From positions 10,981,001 through 11,045,000 of the forward strand of contig CM037463.1 in assembly GCA_021014325.1 (NCBI GenBank): 64,000 bases of DNA. The letters run 5' to 3'. Positions 19,827 to 31,600 of this stretch are shown here, piece after piece. The notes below the pieces were generated by a model. The model saw nothing but the letters and a program-made list of their open reading frames with translations. It had not been told where the DNA came from and made no database searches. Origin of the DNA: Plazaster borealis. Taxonomy: Eukaryota > Echinodermata > Asteroidea > Forcipulatida > Labidiasteridae. Position 1 is the first letter of the stretch. Every line of letters begins with the position of its first letter. A program made the translations under genes and the position numbers.

Positions 19827-19880
19827 AGCAAATTAGTAAAAAAAAGCAAATTAGTGAAAAAAGCAAATTAGTGAAAAACG
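19827..19880 (+). repeat. Short tandem repeat (GCAAATTAGT-A)n
   Basis: Three units of about 18 bp built on AGCAAATTAGTGAAAAA. Confidence 0.8.
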
Positions 19881-20046
19881 CAAAATGCAGCTTTTCCCAC
19901 AAAATTGTAACTAAAATGCGTTGTTTTGTTTTTTGGCAATGGCAAATGTACGCTGCATCATGTAGCTCACTCTTGTTGTTCTTGTTCATGTTCACTGGAC
20001 CACTGACCTAGCGTTTTTACTCCAAATATTGATCTTCAAAACCTAC

Positions 20047-20250
20047 CTTCAGAAAAATCTATCGATGGACACAACTCAGCAAACAACTGCCGACACAACA
20101 ATAATGGCACAATTCTGACGAATAACGTCTCGAAAGAACTTTAACTAGCGTCAGCTAATAAAACAAAATATTAAAATTAAAAGAATAACCCACGACAGAC
20201 GAAAGCCATCTCTGTGTATCTGGCTGGCTGCTGGATAAACGGTGCGCGTG
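20047..20250 (-). other. Candidate non-coding first exon of UBP1
   Basis: On the minus strand a strong donor CTGAAG|GTAGGTTTT ends at 20047, in the right orientation and place for a 5' UTR exon. GC- and CpG-richer sequence (AACGGTGCGCGTGTGCGG, plus strand) lies just upstream at about 20238-20255. No transcript evidence; the 5' boundary is a guess. Confidence 0.4.
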
Positions 20251-20464
20251 TGCGGTGTGTTATTTAGTAACCACCAGACACCAGTTGCCAGACCAAAAAT
20301 GAATGCTTAGTCTATGCAGTAAGAACACGTCAAAGGACCCGTCTACTTTTTTAAGGGCAGAATAGACTTTGAACCAGTCCTCTTTCACTATTGGTTGGGG
20401 ATGGGGGGGGGGCTTTCCTCTCTCCTGATCCTCCACTCAAAAGGACCACAACAACGGCGAATTC

Positions 20465-20735
20465 GACAGGGTGGCCGGCGATGGCCGGTGTGGCAGGAGA
20501 TTCTGTCCCCCCGGAGATTCTGGTGTCCCCCCATCCTATACGGCGAACTGTGTACAAACTTCTTTTGATAGCGCCCTCTTTTGAATCCTCCTCCTCCAGC
20601 CAATGTTATTCCCGTATTGGGGGGGGGGGGGGGACAGAATCTCCGGGGGACAGATTTCCCTGGGGCACCTGATTTTTCAGATCTCCGGGGGACAGATTTC
20701 CCTGGGACACCTGATTTTTCAAAGTTGTTTGTTGC
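20465..20735 (+). repeat. Repeat H copy 1 with duplicated end
   Basis: Carries 'ggagattctgtccccccgg', the GCGCCCTCTTTTGAATCCTC core, a G run and 'acagaatctccgggggaca'. The terminal unit ATCTCCGGGGGACAGATTTC is present twice (about 40-bp spacing). Confidence 0.65.
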
Positions 20736-21627
20736 TGCCATGCAGCCATAATAGCCGCAACCGAAGTGTTATCGGACTCATGCGGCCATCCAAGCAGTTT
20801 TGAAGAAGGGACCGAAGGGGGAGAAACTTATCATACTTTCACGCCCCTATGCGCTTACAAGGGCATCGTGTTTGCACCGATCAAAAACATTAATTTACAT
20901 CCTCTTGAAGTTTTTCTCTTCTGTCTGGGGGTATGTAGGCCTAATTAGTCACTTCATCTCAGGAGGCTAGATTTGTTTACAGTATGATCGCAGGGATTTG
21001 TTATTGTTATGATGATTCTCTGTCGGAAGTGGAAAATAAATGTCTTGAAAAAAAAAAACATTTTGGGATCATGGTTTCAATTTCAGTTCACACAGCTGAA
21101 CAGGCTGATCTGCTAATCTCTGAACAAGTGTAGTGCCAAGTGAAAGTTTCCCTGGTGTTGTTTGCGTTGATATTCGAGGATAGACTACACGAAATGAAAC
21201 TATTTGATAGCACATGATTATTTATTAACTAATTAGTTATTTTGTGCTGTTACAGCAGAGGTGGGTGTCATTAAAAAAAAGGTCTACCGCCCTACCGGGG
21301 GCTATAGTAATAAACTGTGCGTTTTACTTGCCCCCCTCCCCGGGATTTAGCCCTTCTTTATTCCAAAATTTCAATTGTCAAAACTGAATTATCTTTCTGA
21401 GAATCACAACCACTAAAATTATTGTTCTCAGAATGAAATTACAATCACGCACTCAAAAATAAATTAGCACTTTTTGAAATGTATTATTCATATAATTGAA
21501 AAGGGAGAAATGTACGAGCATTATAGGCTCTATAGGGCTTATAAACAAGTAGGTTGCACAGCTTTTTAAAGAAGCCCGCAGGGCAAGTTGAGAAGTGGCC
21601 GGTTTACTAGCACATAGCAGTTTTTAC

Positions 21628-21912
21628 TTAAAGGAACATTACAGAATTGGTTTTTGCTAACAAAACAGTTAAGCACTTTATATAATCCACCATTATTTGC
21701 ATGTGTTATACAATGCATGAATAAAACGCTCATGAGCGATAAACTCCAATCGGAAATTAGTTTTATTTATTTCTCATCAAATATGGCATTTCAGACAGAA
21801 ATATTTCTAGGGATGTTTTCTACTAACATCATCATTAGACCGTGTAAGTTTTATGTAAATCTGTGATTAATAAAGACAATTTTAATTACCAGTTCTGTAA
21901 CGTTCCTTTTAA
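21628..21912 (+). mobile_element. TTAA foldback element, family D (copy 1)
   Basis: TTAAAGGAACATTACAGAAT at the left, the inverse TTCTGTAACGTTCCTTTTAA at the right, inner palindrome CGCTCATGAGCG. A longer copy is at 38685-39060. Confidence 0.85.
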
Positions 21913-22031
21913 GAAAATGTACGTCGGGCTAGGGCCCTGATATTTTTCGCCGTTATACTAAAGAAAAGGGGAGAGACTTCACGACTCCAGACTCACGACT
22001 CATGTAGACAAAATGTAAAACTTCGCCCTTG

Positions 22032-22190
22032 GCGGCCGGTGTCCCAGGGAAATCTGTCCCCCGGAGATTCTGTGCTGGAGGAGGATGATTCAAAAGAGGG
22101 CGCTATCAAAAGAAGTTTGTTACAGTTCGCCGTACAGAATCTCCGGGGGGTGGGGGGGGGGGGCAGAATCTCCTGCCACACCGGCATGAT
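22032..22190 (-). repeat. Repeat H copy 2, inverted relative to copy 1
   Basis: GGAAATCTGTCCCCCGGAGA, then the reverse complement of the GATAGCGCCCTCTTTTGAAT core, then CAGAATCTCCGGGGGGTGG. Confidence 0.65.
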
Positions 22191-22512
22191 GTCGGTCTTT
22201 CTCTTGCCCATTCTCCAGGAAATAGAGTGGGGGAAAACATACTTTTCAAAGAGGCAGTTTGTTTGTTTGTTTAGATATTGTTTTACTAAATATTTTCCGT
22301 TTCGAGAATTCTTAACGAGGCCAATTGTTCGGCTGATCTACTAATTAAGGAAGGCCTAGCCCAGAATGTCGGTCTTTTTCTTGCCCACACCAGCAAATAG
22401 AGTGTGGGAAAACATACTTTTCAAAGGGGCAGTTTGTTTGTTTAGATATTTTTTTACTTAATATTTTATATTTCAAAAATTCTTAACGAGGCCAATTATT
22501 GTTCGGCTGGCT
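22191..22512 (+). repeat. Direct duplication, about 177-bp period
   Basis: GTCGGTCTTTCTCTTGCCCA at 22191 and GTCGGTCTTTTTCTTGCCCA at 22368 start two copies of a segment ending near TTCTTAACGAGGCCAATT. Confidence 0.8.
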
Positions 22513-23239
22513 TCTCGCACAAGCACCCGCAAACTAAATGTACCGGGTATGAGTAGGCTACTTGGAGTGACGGGATCATCCACCGGATCATCAAAGATGA
22601 ACATACTAAACAGCGCCCTCACGCTACAGCTCGCTTCTACTTTCTTCAAAAGATGCTTTGAGAGGTAGGAATTCCCTTCCAATATTTTTACGTGTCTAAG
22701 GGAAATATAAAATATTTTTTTTATTTTTTAAATGCAATAACAATAATAACAACTTTTTATTAGTAGTAAAGATCAACGAAAATTGACAGCTTTCAAGATT
22801 CGTTTTTCCCCTTCCAATTATGCACTAAATGAGGCTGCATATCATGATGTAATCCCCTTTTGGAAATCCCACAAAACAATGGGTTAATTATTTCGAAATA
22901 ATTTCGAAATCGTTGAACTTTTCCAGGAAATGGGAATTTTCTACACCCAGGTTACACATCTCGACATTATTGAAAAAGTTCTTCCAAAATTATTAACTAT
23001 GAATTAAAGCACACAATTGTTATAATTTACTTGAGAACAAAACATTTGGTTGTCATTTTTCTTGAGCGTCGTTGTTCCTACCTCCATGGTGTAGGGCCTA
23101 CATGTACCTTCGTGATTGTTGTGTTTTTTAATTGTAAACAAAACTGATATCCGGTGTTTATCTCCAATAGTCTGTACTTAGCTGGTAGAGCAATTCGAAC
23201 CTGTGCTATTTTGAGAGTTTGTGACCAGACCTAAAGGGA

Positions 23240-23330
23240 GTCAACAGGGTGACGTCATCAAAGGTTTCCCGAGCCGTGGCACCAGAAACCAATCAGCTGC
23301 TATGTATTGTGTCACGTGACTAGCAGCGAC
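23240..23330 (+). promoter_or_regulatory. Promoter of the ZFAND gene: CRE, CCAAT and E-box motifs
   Basis: A palindromic cAMP response element TGACGTCA at 23250-23257, a CCAAT box (ACCAATCAG) near 23289, and GTCACGTGAC with the CACGTG E-box at 23313-23318 lie within 70 bp, just before a likely transcript start. No TATA box is obvious. This arrangement suits a broadly expressed gene; binding is inferred. Confidence 0.6.
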
Positions 23331-23466
23331 GGTCATCCTGGTCATCAGCAGAAACAACGGATCGTAGAAAGCGAAGTCATCGTAATTTTATTTTGTAAAT
23401 TTTGATTTATTCTGGTGTGTTTTTCTTTGTGATTTTGACATTTCAAGAAGAGTGTACAATAACGTA
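23331..23466 (+). other. Candidate 5' UTR exon of the ZFAND gene
   Basis: It ends at a strong donor, ACGTA|GTAAGTAT, in the right orientation, with the promoter motifs upstream and the coding exon acceptor at 25378 downstream. It has no in-frame initiator needed by the protein. The 5' edge is uncertain. Confidence 0.5.
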
Positions 23467-24903
23467 GTAAGTATACTGAATGGTTTGTTTTTGTGACTTA
23501 TAGAACTGATATTATAGTGTGTTTTGGTCATGTTTGTACTCCGATCGTCGCCATTTTCACTGTGATGAAGGCCAATGTACTTGTTATGCATTGGCATTTC
23601 CCTGTGTACGTACGATACGACCGTGTGCTGTGCTACGTAAACCGGGTCATCTTCAACGCGCATTGACAAATCAAAGTTTTGTATCATTCAATTTTACAGT
23701 TTAATTTTCACGACATAGCTTCTGGACTTATCAAGTACTTATTCATCTTTTTCAAAACATTAGTTATACATTATTTTTTCAAATTTAAGTTTGAAAGTAA
23801 ATTTTTCTGTACAAATATCTGTGCCGTTCTTCGACTTGGTTACTGACCTCTTAAAATATTGAATTTGTATTCCATGATTCATTGTTCATCACATCAGTGA
23901 CTGACTGGTCGTGCTGTTTATAAATTATAACAAAAAGTGTTCTACTAGGGGCCTACTATGATTCGAATAACTGTACATTGGCCACATAACAATGTATCAA
24001 TATCATAACTAGTTGGTTTTAATTTTTAAAGCGTATTCAACAATTTCAAGTTCGACCTTGAAAAAATGAAAGCGAAATGCGTCAAATTTTAAAATTAAAT
24101 AACACTTAATTTTTAACTGACTTAACACTAACAGTGTACTGTTATTGTTATTTTACCACTGCTAACAATTAAGAGGCATGATACTCGTCCCATTTTATTA
24201 TTTAATCTGATTTCAAAATTGGTTTTACACGCAGTCCATTTGTTAAAAAAATTAGATTTTCTCATCATAAAAAAATAAAATTGCCATTTGTATATATTTT
24301 ACTGCTGTCTGACCACCCTGACCTTTGTGAAAAATCTTATCAAGGAATTTAAACAGCTAAAGTGGAATGCTGTTGACTGATAAGTGATGACCAATCACTG
24401 ACTTTGAGCAACTCAAGACCGGGTACGTACGAGCTCAAAGAAGTGCCACTTGGCACACTAGCCCTGGTAGGACGCCAGTCTCTGTTGCACGGAGAAGTCC
24501 AACCTGGGTACGCCACATGCGTACTATAAGCATTAGCGATAGGTAAATAACAGATGCTGTTGGTTTTTCCATTGAGAATGTGAGATGCCCCTGATGATGA
24601 TGTCATTGTCATGTGCACGCTGTAGGGTAGGGGTCGAACTTAGCGGTCGCCAAATGCGAGTGAAAACAGCGGCGGGCGAGTCAAATCCCTTCCTTTACTA
24701 GTCCGCCGGGCGCGTCAACAAATTGTTCCTTTTCACAATAAATGTGGGGATTGGTGGTAAAGTTCAGAAAATGGTTTGACAAGCCTTGATATTTGCTAGA
24801 TTTAATGTGGCCGCGATCGCAACTGCGATCGCGTTCCAGTATACAATTGTTAAAACACGCATGCACATATTAGTCTGGCTATCTCCTCTATTTTGTAATG
24901 CGT

Positions 24904-25210
24904 GTCGTGGCTAAGCGGTCAAGCACACTGGACTCAACTTTGGTGTTTCTGATCAGCTGACTGTTGGTTTGAGTCCCAGTCTTGACACTTCTGTCCTTAA
25001 GCAAGACACTTAACCAAAACCATTATTGCTTCGCCCTTCGGATTGAATGTAAAGCTGTTGGCCCCGTGTGTGGTGTAATGCATGTAAAAGAACCCAGTTA
25101 CACTAAGCAAGTGGAGGGGTTTGCCCTGGTGTTTCTTGCAGTTGCTGCTGAATGCGCCACAGCACCTTGTAAAACCCTTTCAAGGTGTGACATAAATGGG
25201 TATCATAATT
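24904..25210 (+). repeat. SINE-1 copy, tRNA-derived
   Basis: tRNA-like head GTGGCTAAGCGGTCAAGCAC with B box GGTTTGAGTCCCAG, then the body 'taagcaagacacttaacc', 'gcatgtaaaagaacccagtt' and CACCTTGTAAAACCCTTTCA. Same family as 26129 (+), 51355 (-) and 56630 (-). Confidence 0.7.
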
Positions 25211-25377
25211 AACAAACTTTTTTAAAACGTGTCTCAGAGAAAGAAGTGGTCTTATTTTACATGTGTGTGAATAAAAATTGTCCAGGTAACTGTTGTTGTC
25301 GTGGAGCGACACATTTTCAGTGATCTTAGCACAAAATGCTCACTTTTTGTTCCTCCTATTTTGATTGTTAACTCCAG

Positions 25378-25635
25378 GAGTGTGCTGTGATAGGTTGCTA
25401 ACATTACAGTGAGTCAAGATGGACAGTAGCAAAGGGAGTGACGAGGTCTCGCCCAACCAATGTAGGAATGGCTGCGGCTTCTACGGTAGCGCCGCTACTG
25501 AGGGAATGTGTTCAAAATGTTTTAAAGATCATCAGAGAAAGAAGCAGAATTCACCTGTGCAACCACTAGCTCATGCGTCACATCAAGGTACCAACTTATC
25601 ATTTCAAGGTTTCCATGGCAAGGAAAATGACAAAG
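25378..25635 (+). CDS. ZFAND coding exon 1: A20-type zinc finger
   Basis: Acceptor gttaactccag, then 41 bases of 5' UTR and ATG at 25419 in strong context (CAAGATGG). It encodes 72 codons plus one base. C15-x3-C19GFYG-x-C31-x2-C34 is the A20 zinc finger. Donor CAAAG|GTACAG. Confidence 0.9.
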
Positions 25636-28600
25636 GTACAGCTTTTAGTAGACTTTTTATATACTTAATTATCCATAGAGCAAGGACGATATATCCATGT
25701 TTCCGTATTGCGTATTCCTAAAAACCATTTGTAGGGACTTTTTTTAAATGGACTGCCATGCACCGCACAAAACAATATATATATGCAATTACATGTATAG
25801 TCTGGTGGTATTTCTACTTTCAATAACGACCTTGGCCGGATATTGTCTAATTTTGTCTCACTAGAACCTTAGTACGGTAAGTTCATAAAGTTCATAAACC
25901 GATATTAATGTCTTTAGATGTCTATAGACTAACAAAAATTGTTTATATCACAATTAGGTCAGTTTGGATAACGTCTCAGGTATCACGTTCCTCGGCATCT
26001 TGGTTAATACTTGCACAAGTAGGCTTCTCAAAAGTATGCCCTTCTCTATACTCATTGCGTATTGAGTCCGTCATCCGTTTCAATCGCTCATCGATGCGTA
26101 TTACTATTCACCGTTATTTTGGCATATTGTGGCCGAGCGGTTTAGAGCACCGGACTCCAGCTCTGGTGTCTCTGATCAGCAGAGTGTGGGTTCGAGTCCC
26201 AGTCGTGGCACTTGTGTCCCTGAGCAAGAAACTTAACGATAATTGCCTTGTTCTTCGGAAGAGACATTAAGCCGTAGGTTCCGTGTACTAGGATTGGTAG
26301 TGCATGTAAAAGAACCCAGAACACTTATCGTGGAAGAGTAGGTGTTAACCCCGTGTTTCTGGTTCACATAGCAAGCACCCTTGTTTACAGGTTTCCTCAG
26401 GCTTGCGAGCTACAGTGGTTAAGTTCACTTATGAGGCATTCTTGGTTTCATCACCAGCAATATATAATAATAATATGGATTACGCATTGCACAATACGCA
26501 ATAAGGACACATGGACGTATGTGTGTTGTTGGTGTGTGTGTTTTCATCTATACGCGTTAGGCCTAAGGCTTGATCGTACATGTTTTATCCTTTACCCTGC
26601 CAGATACACAAAATTTTTGTTGAAGTCTGCAGTCAATTAAATTCCATACTCCCTGGCACTGAGCTGCGTTTAGCAGGGTTCTACAAGGTCTTGACATGTC
26701 CGTGTGCAATCAGAGTCCCCCAGCAAACTTCATGGCATATTTTCTCATTTAGCAAGGTCAATGTCCAGTGCCAAGGCTGGGGTGAACCAATAGACTGTGC
26801 AAGTCTTGCGATATCGAAAAAGAGAAAAAAAACTTGAACGAAGACTTTTTTTTCAAAGAAATCAACACTCCTTTTAGAATTATATTATTATACAAAATTC
26901 TAGAAAATGAAAAATACCCATAGCAGGTTGTTATGAATAAATTTACAATTTTTGTACAAATAATTTTTTCAGATCAACATTGAAACAAAATTTAAACTTG
27001 GCACGAGGATGCTTATTGTTGGAAACGCCATTTGCCAATCATGCCCGAATGTGTGCGTCTATTACAAAGGTTTAATGAAAACATGACCAACAAACGGAGG
27101 TATAAGTCTTATTCTCAGGTTTTCTTCGTTATTTTGTTGAATTGGTTTTACTTACATATTATTTATTACTATAGATCTACTACATTCCCAACATCATTCA
27201 TCATATGTAATTTTCATGGCCTTAAACTACGTTAAACTCCATATGGTTGGGACCACAATGGTCCCAGAAGTTCGAACACGCGCGAGACTTGCATCTATTC
27301 ACATCACAATACAACAGAATCCTCTGCATTTAGCAGGGTTTTCATTTCAGCTGTGTTGCATTTTATGTATTTTAGCAGGGTTCTTCTAGAGAAAAATACC
27401 GAACACATTTTTTATTGGGACATTTATTGGATTAAAGGCGTGTTTGCGCTCGGTAATTTACTGTATTTGTCATGATCACAGAAATTTTGTTTTATGTCCA
27501 GGGATGAGAAATTCAGACCTTTTTATGTCTGCTTCTTTTGGTGAAAGAAAGGTGGTGTTTTTGGTTCTTTGGATGAATAAATCATGCTGGTTCATCTACT
27601 TCTATAGTGCTGAGGATACTGTTCCCAGAGGCTCCTTGAAAACTATAACTCTAAGGGCAGCCTCGCTACCATGGGCAGCGCGCTGTATCGATACCTCTCG
27701 TCACTAACCCCTGGTAGGGAAGCACTGAAAATCAACGCTGATTGGCTCACCAAAAGTTACTGCTTTGCGCACATGCTTGTTAAAAACATTCGGGCGCTAG
27801 TACGCATGTGTAAAAATGCACGCATTTCGACGCAATACATTTCAAATGAATCATGTTTTTATATGGTCACCCTTAACTGTATACAGTTAGACGTATCACA
27901 AGATCGATTTCAAATGAATTGTGTTTTTATATGGTCACCCTTAACTGTATACAGTTAGACGTATCACAAGATCGATTTCAAATGAATCGTGTTTTTATAT
28001 GGTCACCCTTAACTGCATACAGTTAGACGTATCACAAGACCGGAAAAGAATGAGAGGGGGCCAATTGCTCTATGACTTGATGCGTCCTTAACAGCACGCT
28101 CTGCGTAGTCTCTAACACAGAATGGATCAACCACAGGACTAATTAAAATATCCATTATATTTGGATATCTTAAAGTGACACTTCTAGGGGTTGTGATTGA
28201 GCAAGGTATTCTGTGAAAGAACAAAAATGGCGCGACAAGATCGTACACCACTGGGAAGGAGGTTGCTCCAAGGGTTGGTTACCAAAAGGTGGAAATGCCA
28301 TCATTTCAACTTACCTCCTAAAGTTTAGATCCCAGTTTCAGACCTTTTTGTCAGCAATGGCTCTCACCTCTGTATTAGTTGAAAATTCCAACTTTGCGTA
28401 AATGACTGAGTTTACAGTTTAAAGTATGTTTGACATTGTCCCTTTTCTTAACCATCTCTATCACATAACATGAGTTTGCAAACCATTGTAAGCCTTCAAT
28501 CCCTCCAAAATTCTTCCCTAGTTTTTTCCCAACAGCTGAACAAGCAGGCCTGGATTTACACGGAGGCCAGGGCTTCTGTTGCCCTGGTCTTGGCCTTGGT

Positions 28601-31600
28601 GCCCCTTCAAAAGTTTCCGGTAGACTTTAAGATTTTGCAATGGAAAGTGCACTTTGCAAAATGAAAATTGCCTTGTCCTCTCAAAGATGAAATTCCAGAC
28701 GTGAACAAGCCTTTTGGATTCGTTAAGTTCCTGTATGGTCACTTGCATGCCATTCTTCTCCAGATTTAGGTGTGGAGACTCTGTATCCTCTTGTCAGACC
28801 AATCAGGTCAAACAACAAGTTAAAAAACCATTTTGCAATCAATCTTTTCTCGATAAAGATGAGGCCTATTTTCAAAGTTTCCTTGACGTGCATGCGTAAT
28901 CAACAAGTGATAAAACTTGTTATAAAACTTGCATGGAACTATTTAATGTGTATTTTCAAAATTGCAAGCACAGTGTAAAGACCTTTTTTCCAAAACTGAT
29001 TTCGGATTTCATTGCACTTACACACGCATGCTGTAACCATGAATTTGCATTGATACGTTATTCATTTTCATACAGTAAGCACCGGAAGGTTAGCATGCCT
29101 TTTTGTGTGCTTACGGTGAGCAGCGCTATGAAATGTAAACTCGCACAGTAAGCACAAAATTGGCTGTTAAAGGCATCGTACACGTTTGGTAATTACTCAA
29201 AATATATATTAGCATAAAAACTGACTTGTTAACGAGCAACAGAGAGCTGTTGATAGTATAAAACATTGTGAGAAACGACTCCCTGTGAAGTAACGTAGTT
29301 TTTGAGAAAGAGGTAATTTCTCACTAAAATAATAAAAACTTCTTGCAAGAAGTTTTTATTCCTATCTGAAAGCACACAAATTTGTACAGCAAGGGTGTTT
29401 TTTCTTTCATCATTTCCTTGCAACTTCGATGACCATTTGAGCCCAAATTTTCACAGGCTTGTTATTTTATGCATATGTTGGGATACACCAAATGAGAACA
29501 CTGGTCTTTGACAATTACCAAACGTGTACGATGCCTTCAAGCAGCTCTATGAAATTAAGCCCTGGTTCCAAAGTGAGTGTTATTCATCAGAGGGTAGTAA
29601 TCACAGTGTGTTACAGGACTTTCACACATTTTTTGTATACAACATTTTATGCATTGGACATGTTGGAAATGTTCCAAAGTTGTGATGTGCGTGATATCTG
29701 TTGGCAAAACAGCAGCTAAAACACACAGAGTTCTCTACATGCCAGACTATTTAGTTGAAATGAATGTCTCCAGAACTCTTCATTAGTAGGCCCCTTTTTT
29801 AAAACAATGGCTTGGGCTTTAGTTCCGGATAAGGTTCAGTCCGCCTGATTGAAGCCCCGTACCTAAAGAGCACCTTTTCAAAACTAATGACAGAGAGCCT
29901 AAGGCCGTGTCCGATTGGCAGCTACGGCTACGGCTAGATTTTCGCGCATCGTGCGTTGAGTATAGTATGTCCTTAGTAACACCCTTAGCAACAGCCGTAG
30001 CCTTTTAGCTGTAGCCGCTAATTCGGATACGGCCTTAGCTTGGAGCCAAAGTCAAAGCCATTGTTTTGAATCAATCCACACAACGCACATAAATTGAACT
30101 TCACTGCCAGGGGTCATTGTGTATCATCAGTGGTACAGTTGATTGTTGAAGAATGCAATGACCCAACGAATGTTCTTTCAGAACAGTGGTTCATTCAGTC
30201 AAGAAAATACCATTGTAACTTTACATGATCTATCTATAGATACTCTTGTACTCTTGTACATAGGTAGATTTCAGATTTATTTTTCTTGTGCTTTCCTTTC
30301 ACAATGATGGTGTACACCATCAACAACAACAGTTCGAAAATCCCATTGTACAAAATATTCACCTGTTCAGCAAGGTGATTAGAGGGGGGAGTCCCAATTT
30401 GCTGTAAATTGCACAATGTTCATAATGACGTGCAGGAAAACCAATTTTACACACTTAAAAGGGCCAAGTAACACAAGGCAATTTACAGGCAACCAGTTCC
30501 AGACAATTGCCGAGAAGAAAAACATTCTATTTTCAGTTTCAACATCATTTTCTTGGGAAACGTAGAAAAGTGTTGGGGGGGGGGGGAGTGATGTTAAAAC
30601 TCTTTTAACAGATTTCAAAATACATTCTTTTATGTACACAATGGGGTGTATTTTCAGAGCTGCCACTCTCCCTGATTCTACAGAAAGTTCCCTAAAAATA
30701 AACCAATCTTTCCATGTTCTTATATGAACAAATTTGAAAATCTCCCTGATGATGGAAACTTTTTCCCCCATTATGTTGAATGTACAATGTAATTCTAAAT
30801 ATCTCCCCGATTGCAAGATTGCAAATGTTGGCAGCTCTGTTATTATGAGTGTATGTTTACAAATAGCTCAAATTAAAAGGCTTCCCATTGACACCCTCGC
30901 TTCCCCATGTATAATCCAAAAGTACAATGCATTGTAAACTATAATAGTTCATGGTCACCCTATTGGTTTGAATCATTGAATCAACCTTCAACAGCATATT
31001 TGTTATGGTAAACTGAATGACCTTTGAGTTGTATACATGTGTGTGACGTACATGTATAAACTTACTTATTATACAATACATGTAAATTATGCTGTTCAAA
31101 CTGAGTGTATAAAAGTACATTGTATCATGGAGGAAGGAGCTTCATGATTGTATGTAATACACGCGTGCACACTGCACAGCTGATGTACATGTACAAGTAC
31201 ATGTACATACATGACTGACCAATGGTGAATGCATTACATGTACAATGTAGATACAGTACAACAATTTGCTGGTCATGCAGCTGTTAGAAAATCTTAGAGC
31301 AAGGACCCAAATAAATGCAACGTGTATTGTACCACTACATCTGTACATGTGTTTCTTTGAATTCATTTTTTTTAAACATGGACAGTGCATTGATTATGAC
31401 AAGTACATGTACGTGTGTAGAATGGAAAGTATTTGGGTATGCACAATGCCAAAAATCAAGTCAGACAAAGCACATCATTGGTTATGTTTGCTAGAGTGCT
31501 TCTCTACAGAACGCTACATACATGTACCATATTGGCAGGATGAACAAAGATTATTTAACCAATGGTGGAAACCCATGATGTTAAGTCAGTGGTCATTCTA

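Larger units (their letters stand above)
17323..20046 (-). other. Probable UBP1 intron 1 / 5' region
   Basis: About 2.7 kb without recognisable coding sequence. It holds foldback element F, a G element, a 42-bp tandem array and a short A-rich tandem. Confidence 0.6.
20251..23239. other. Intergenic region between divergent UBP1 and ZFAND genes
   Basis: About 3 kb with no gene seen. It contains the inverted pair of H repeats, foldback D1 and a 177-bp tandem duplication. Confidence 0.6.

Noticed and set aside
27841..28040. CRISPR-like array
   Set aside because: Adjacent 68-bp units with no variable spacers, in a eukaryotic intron.
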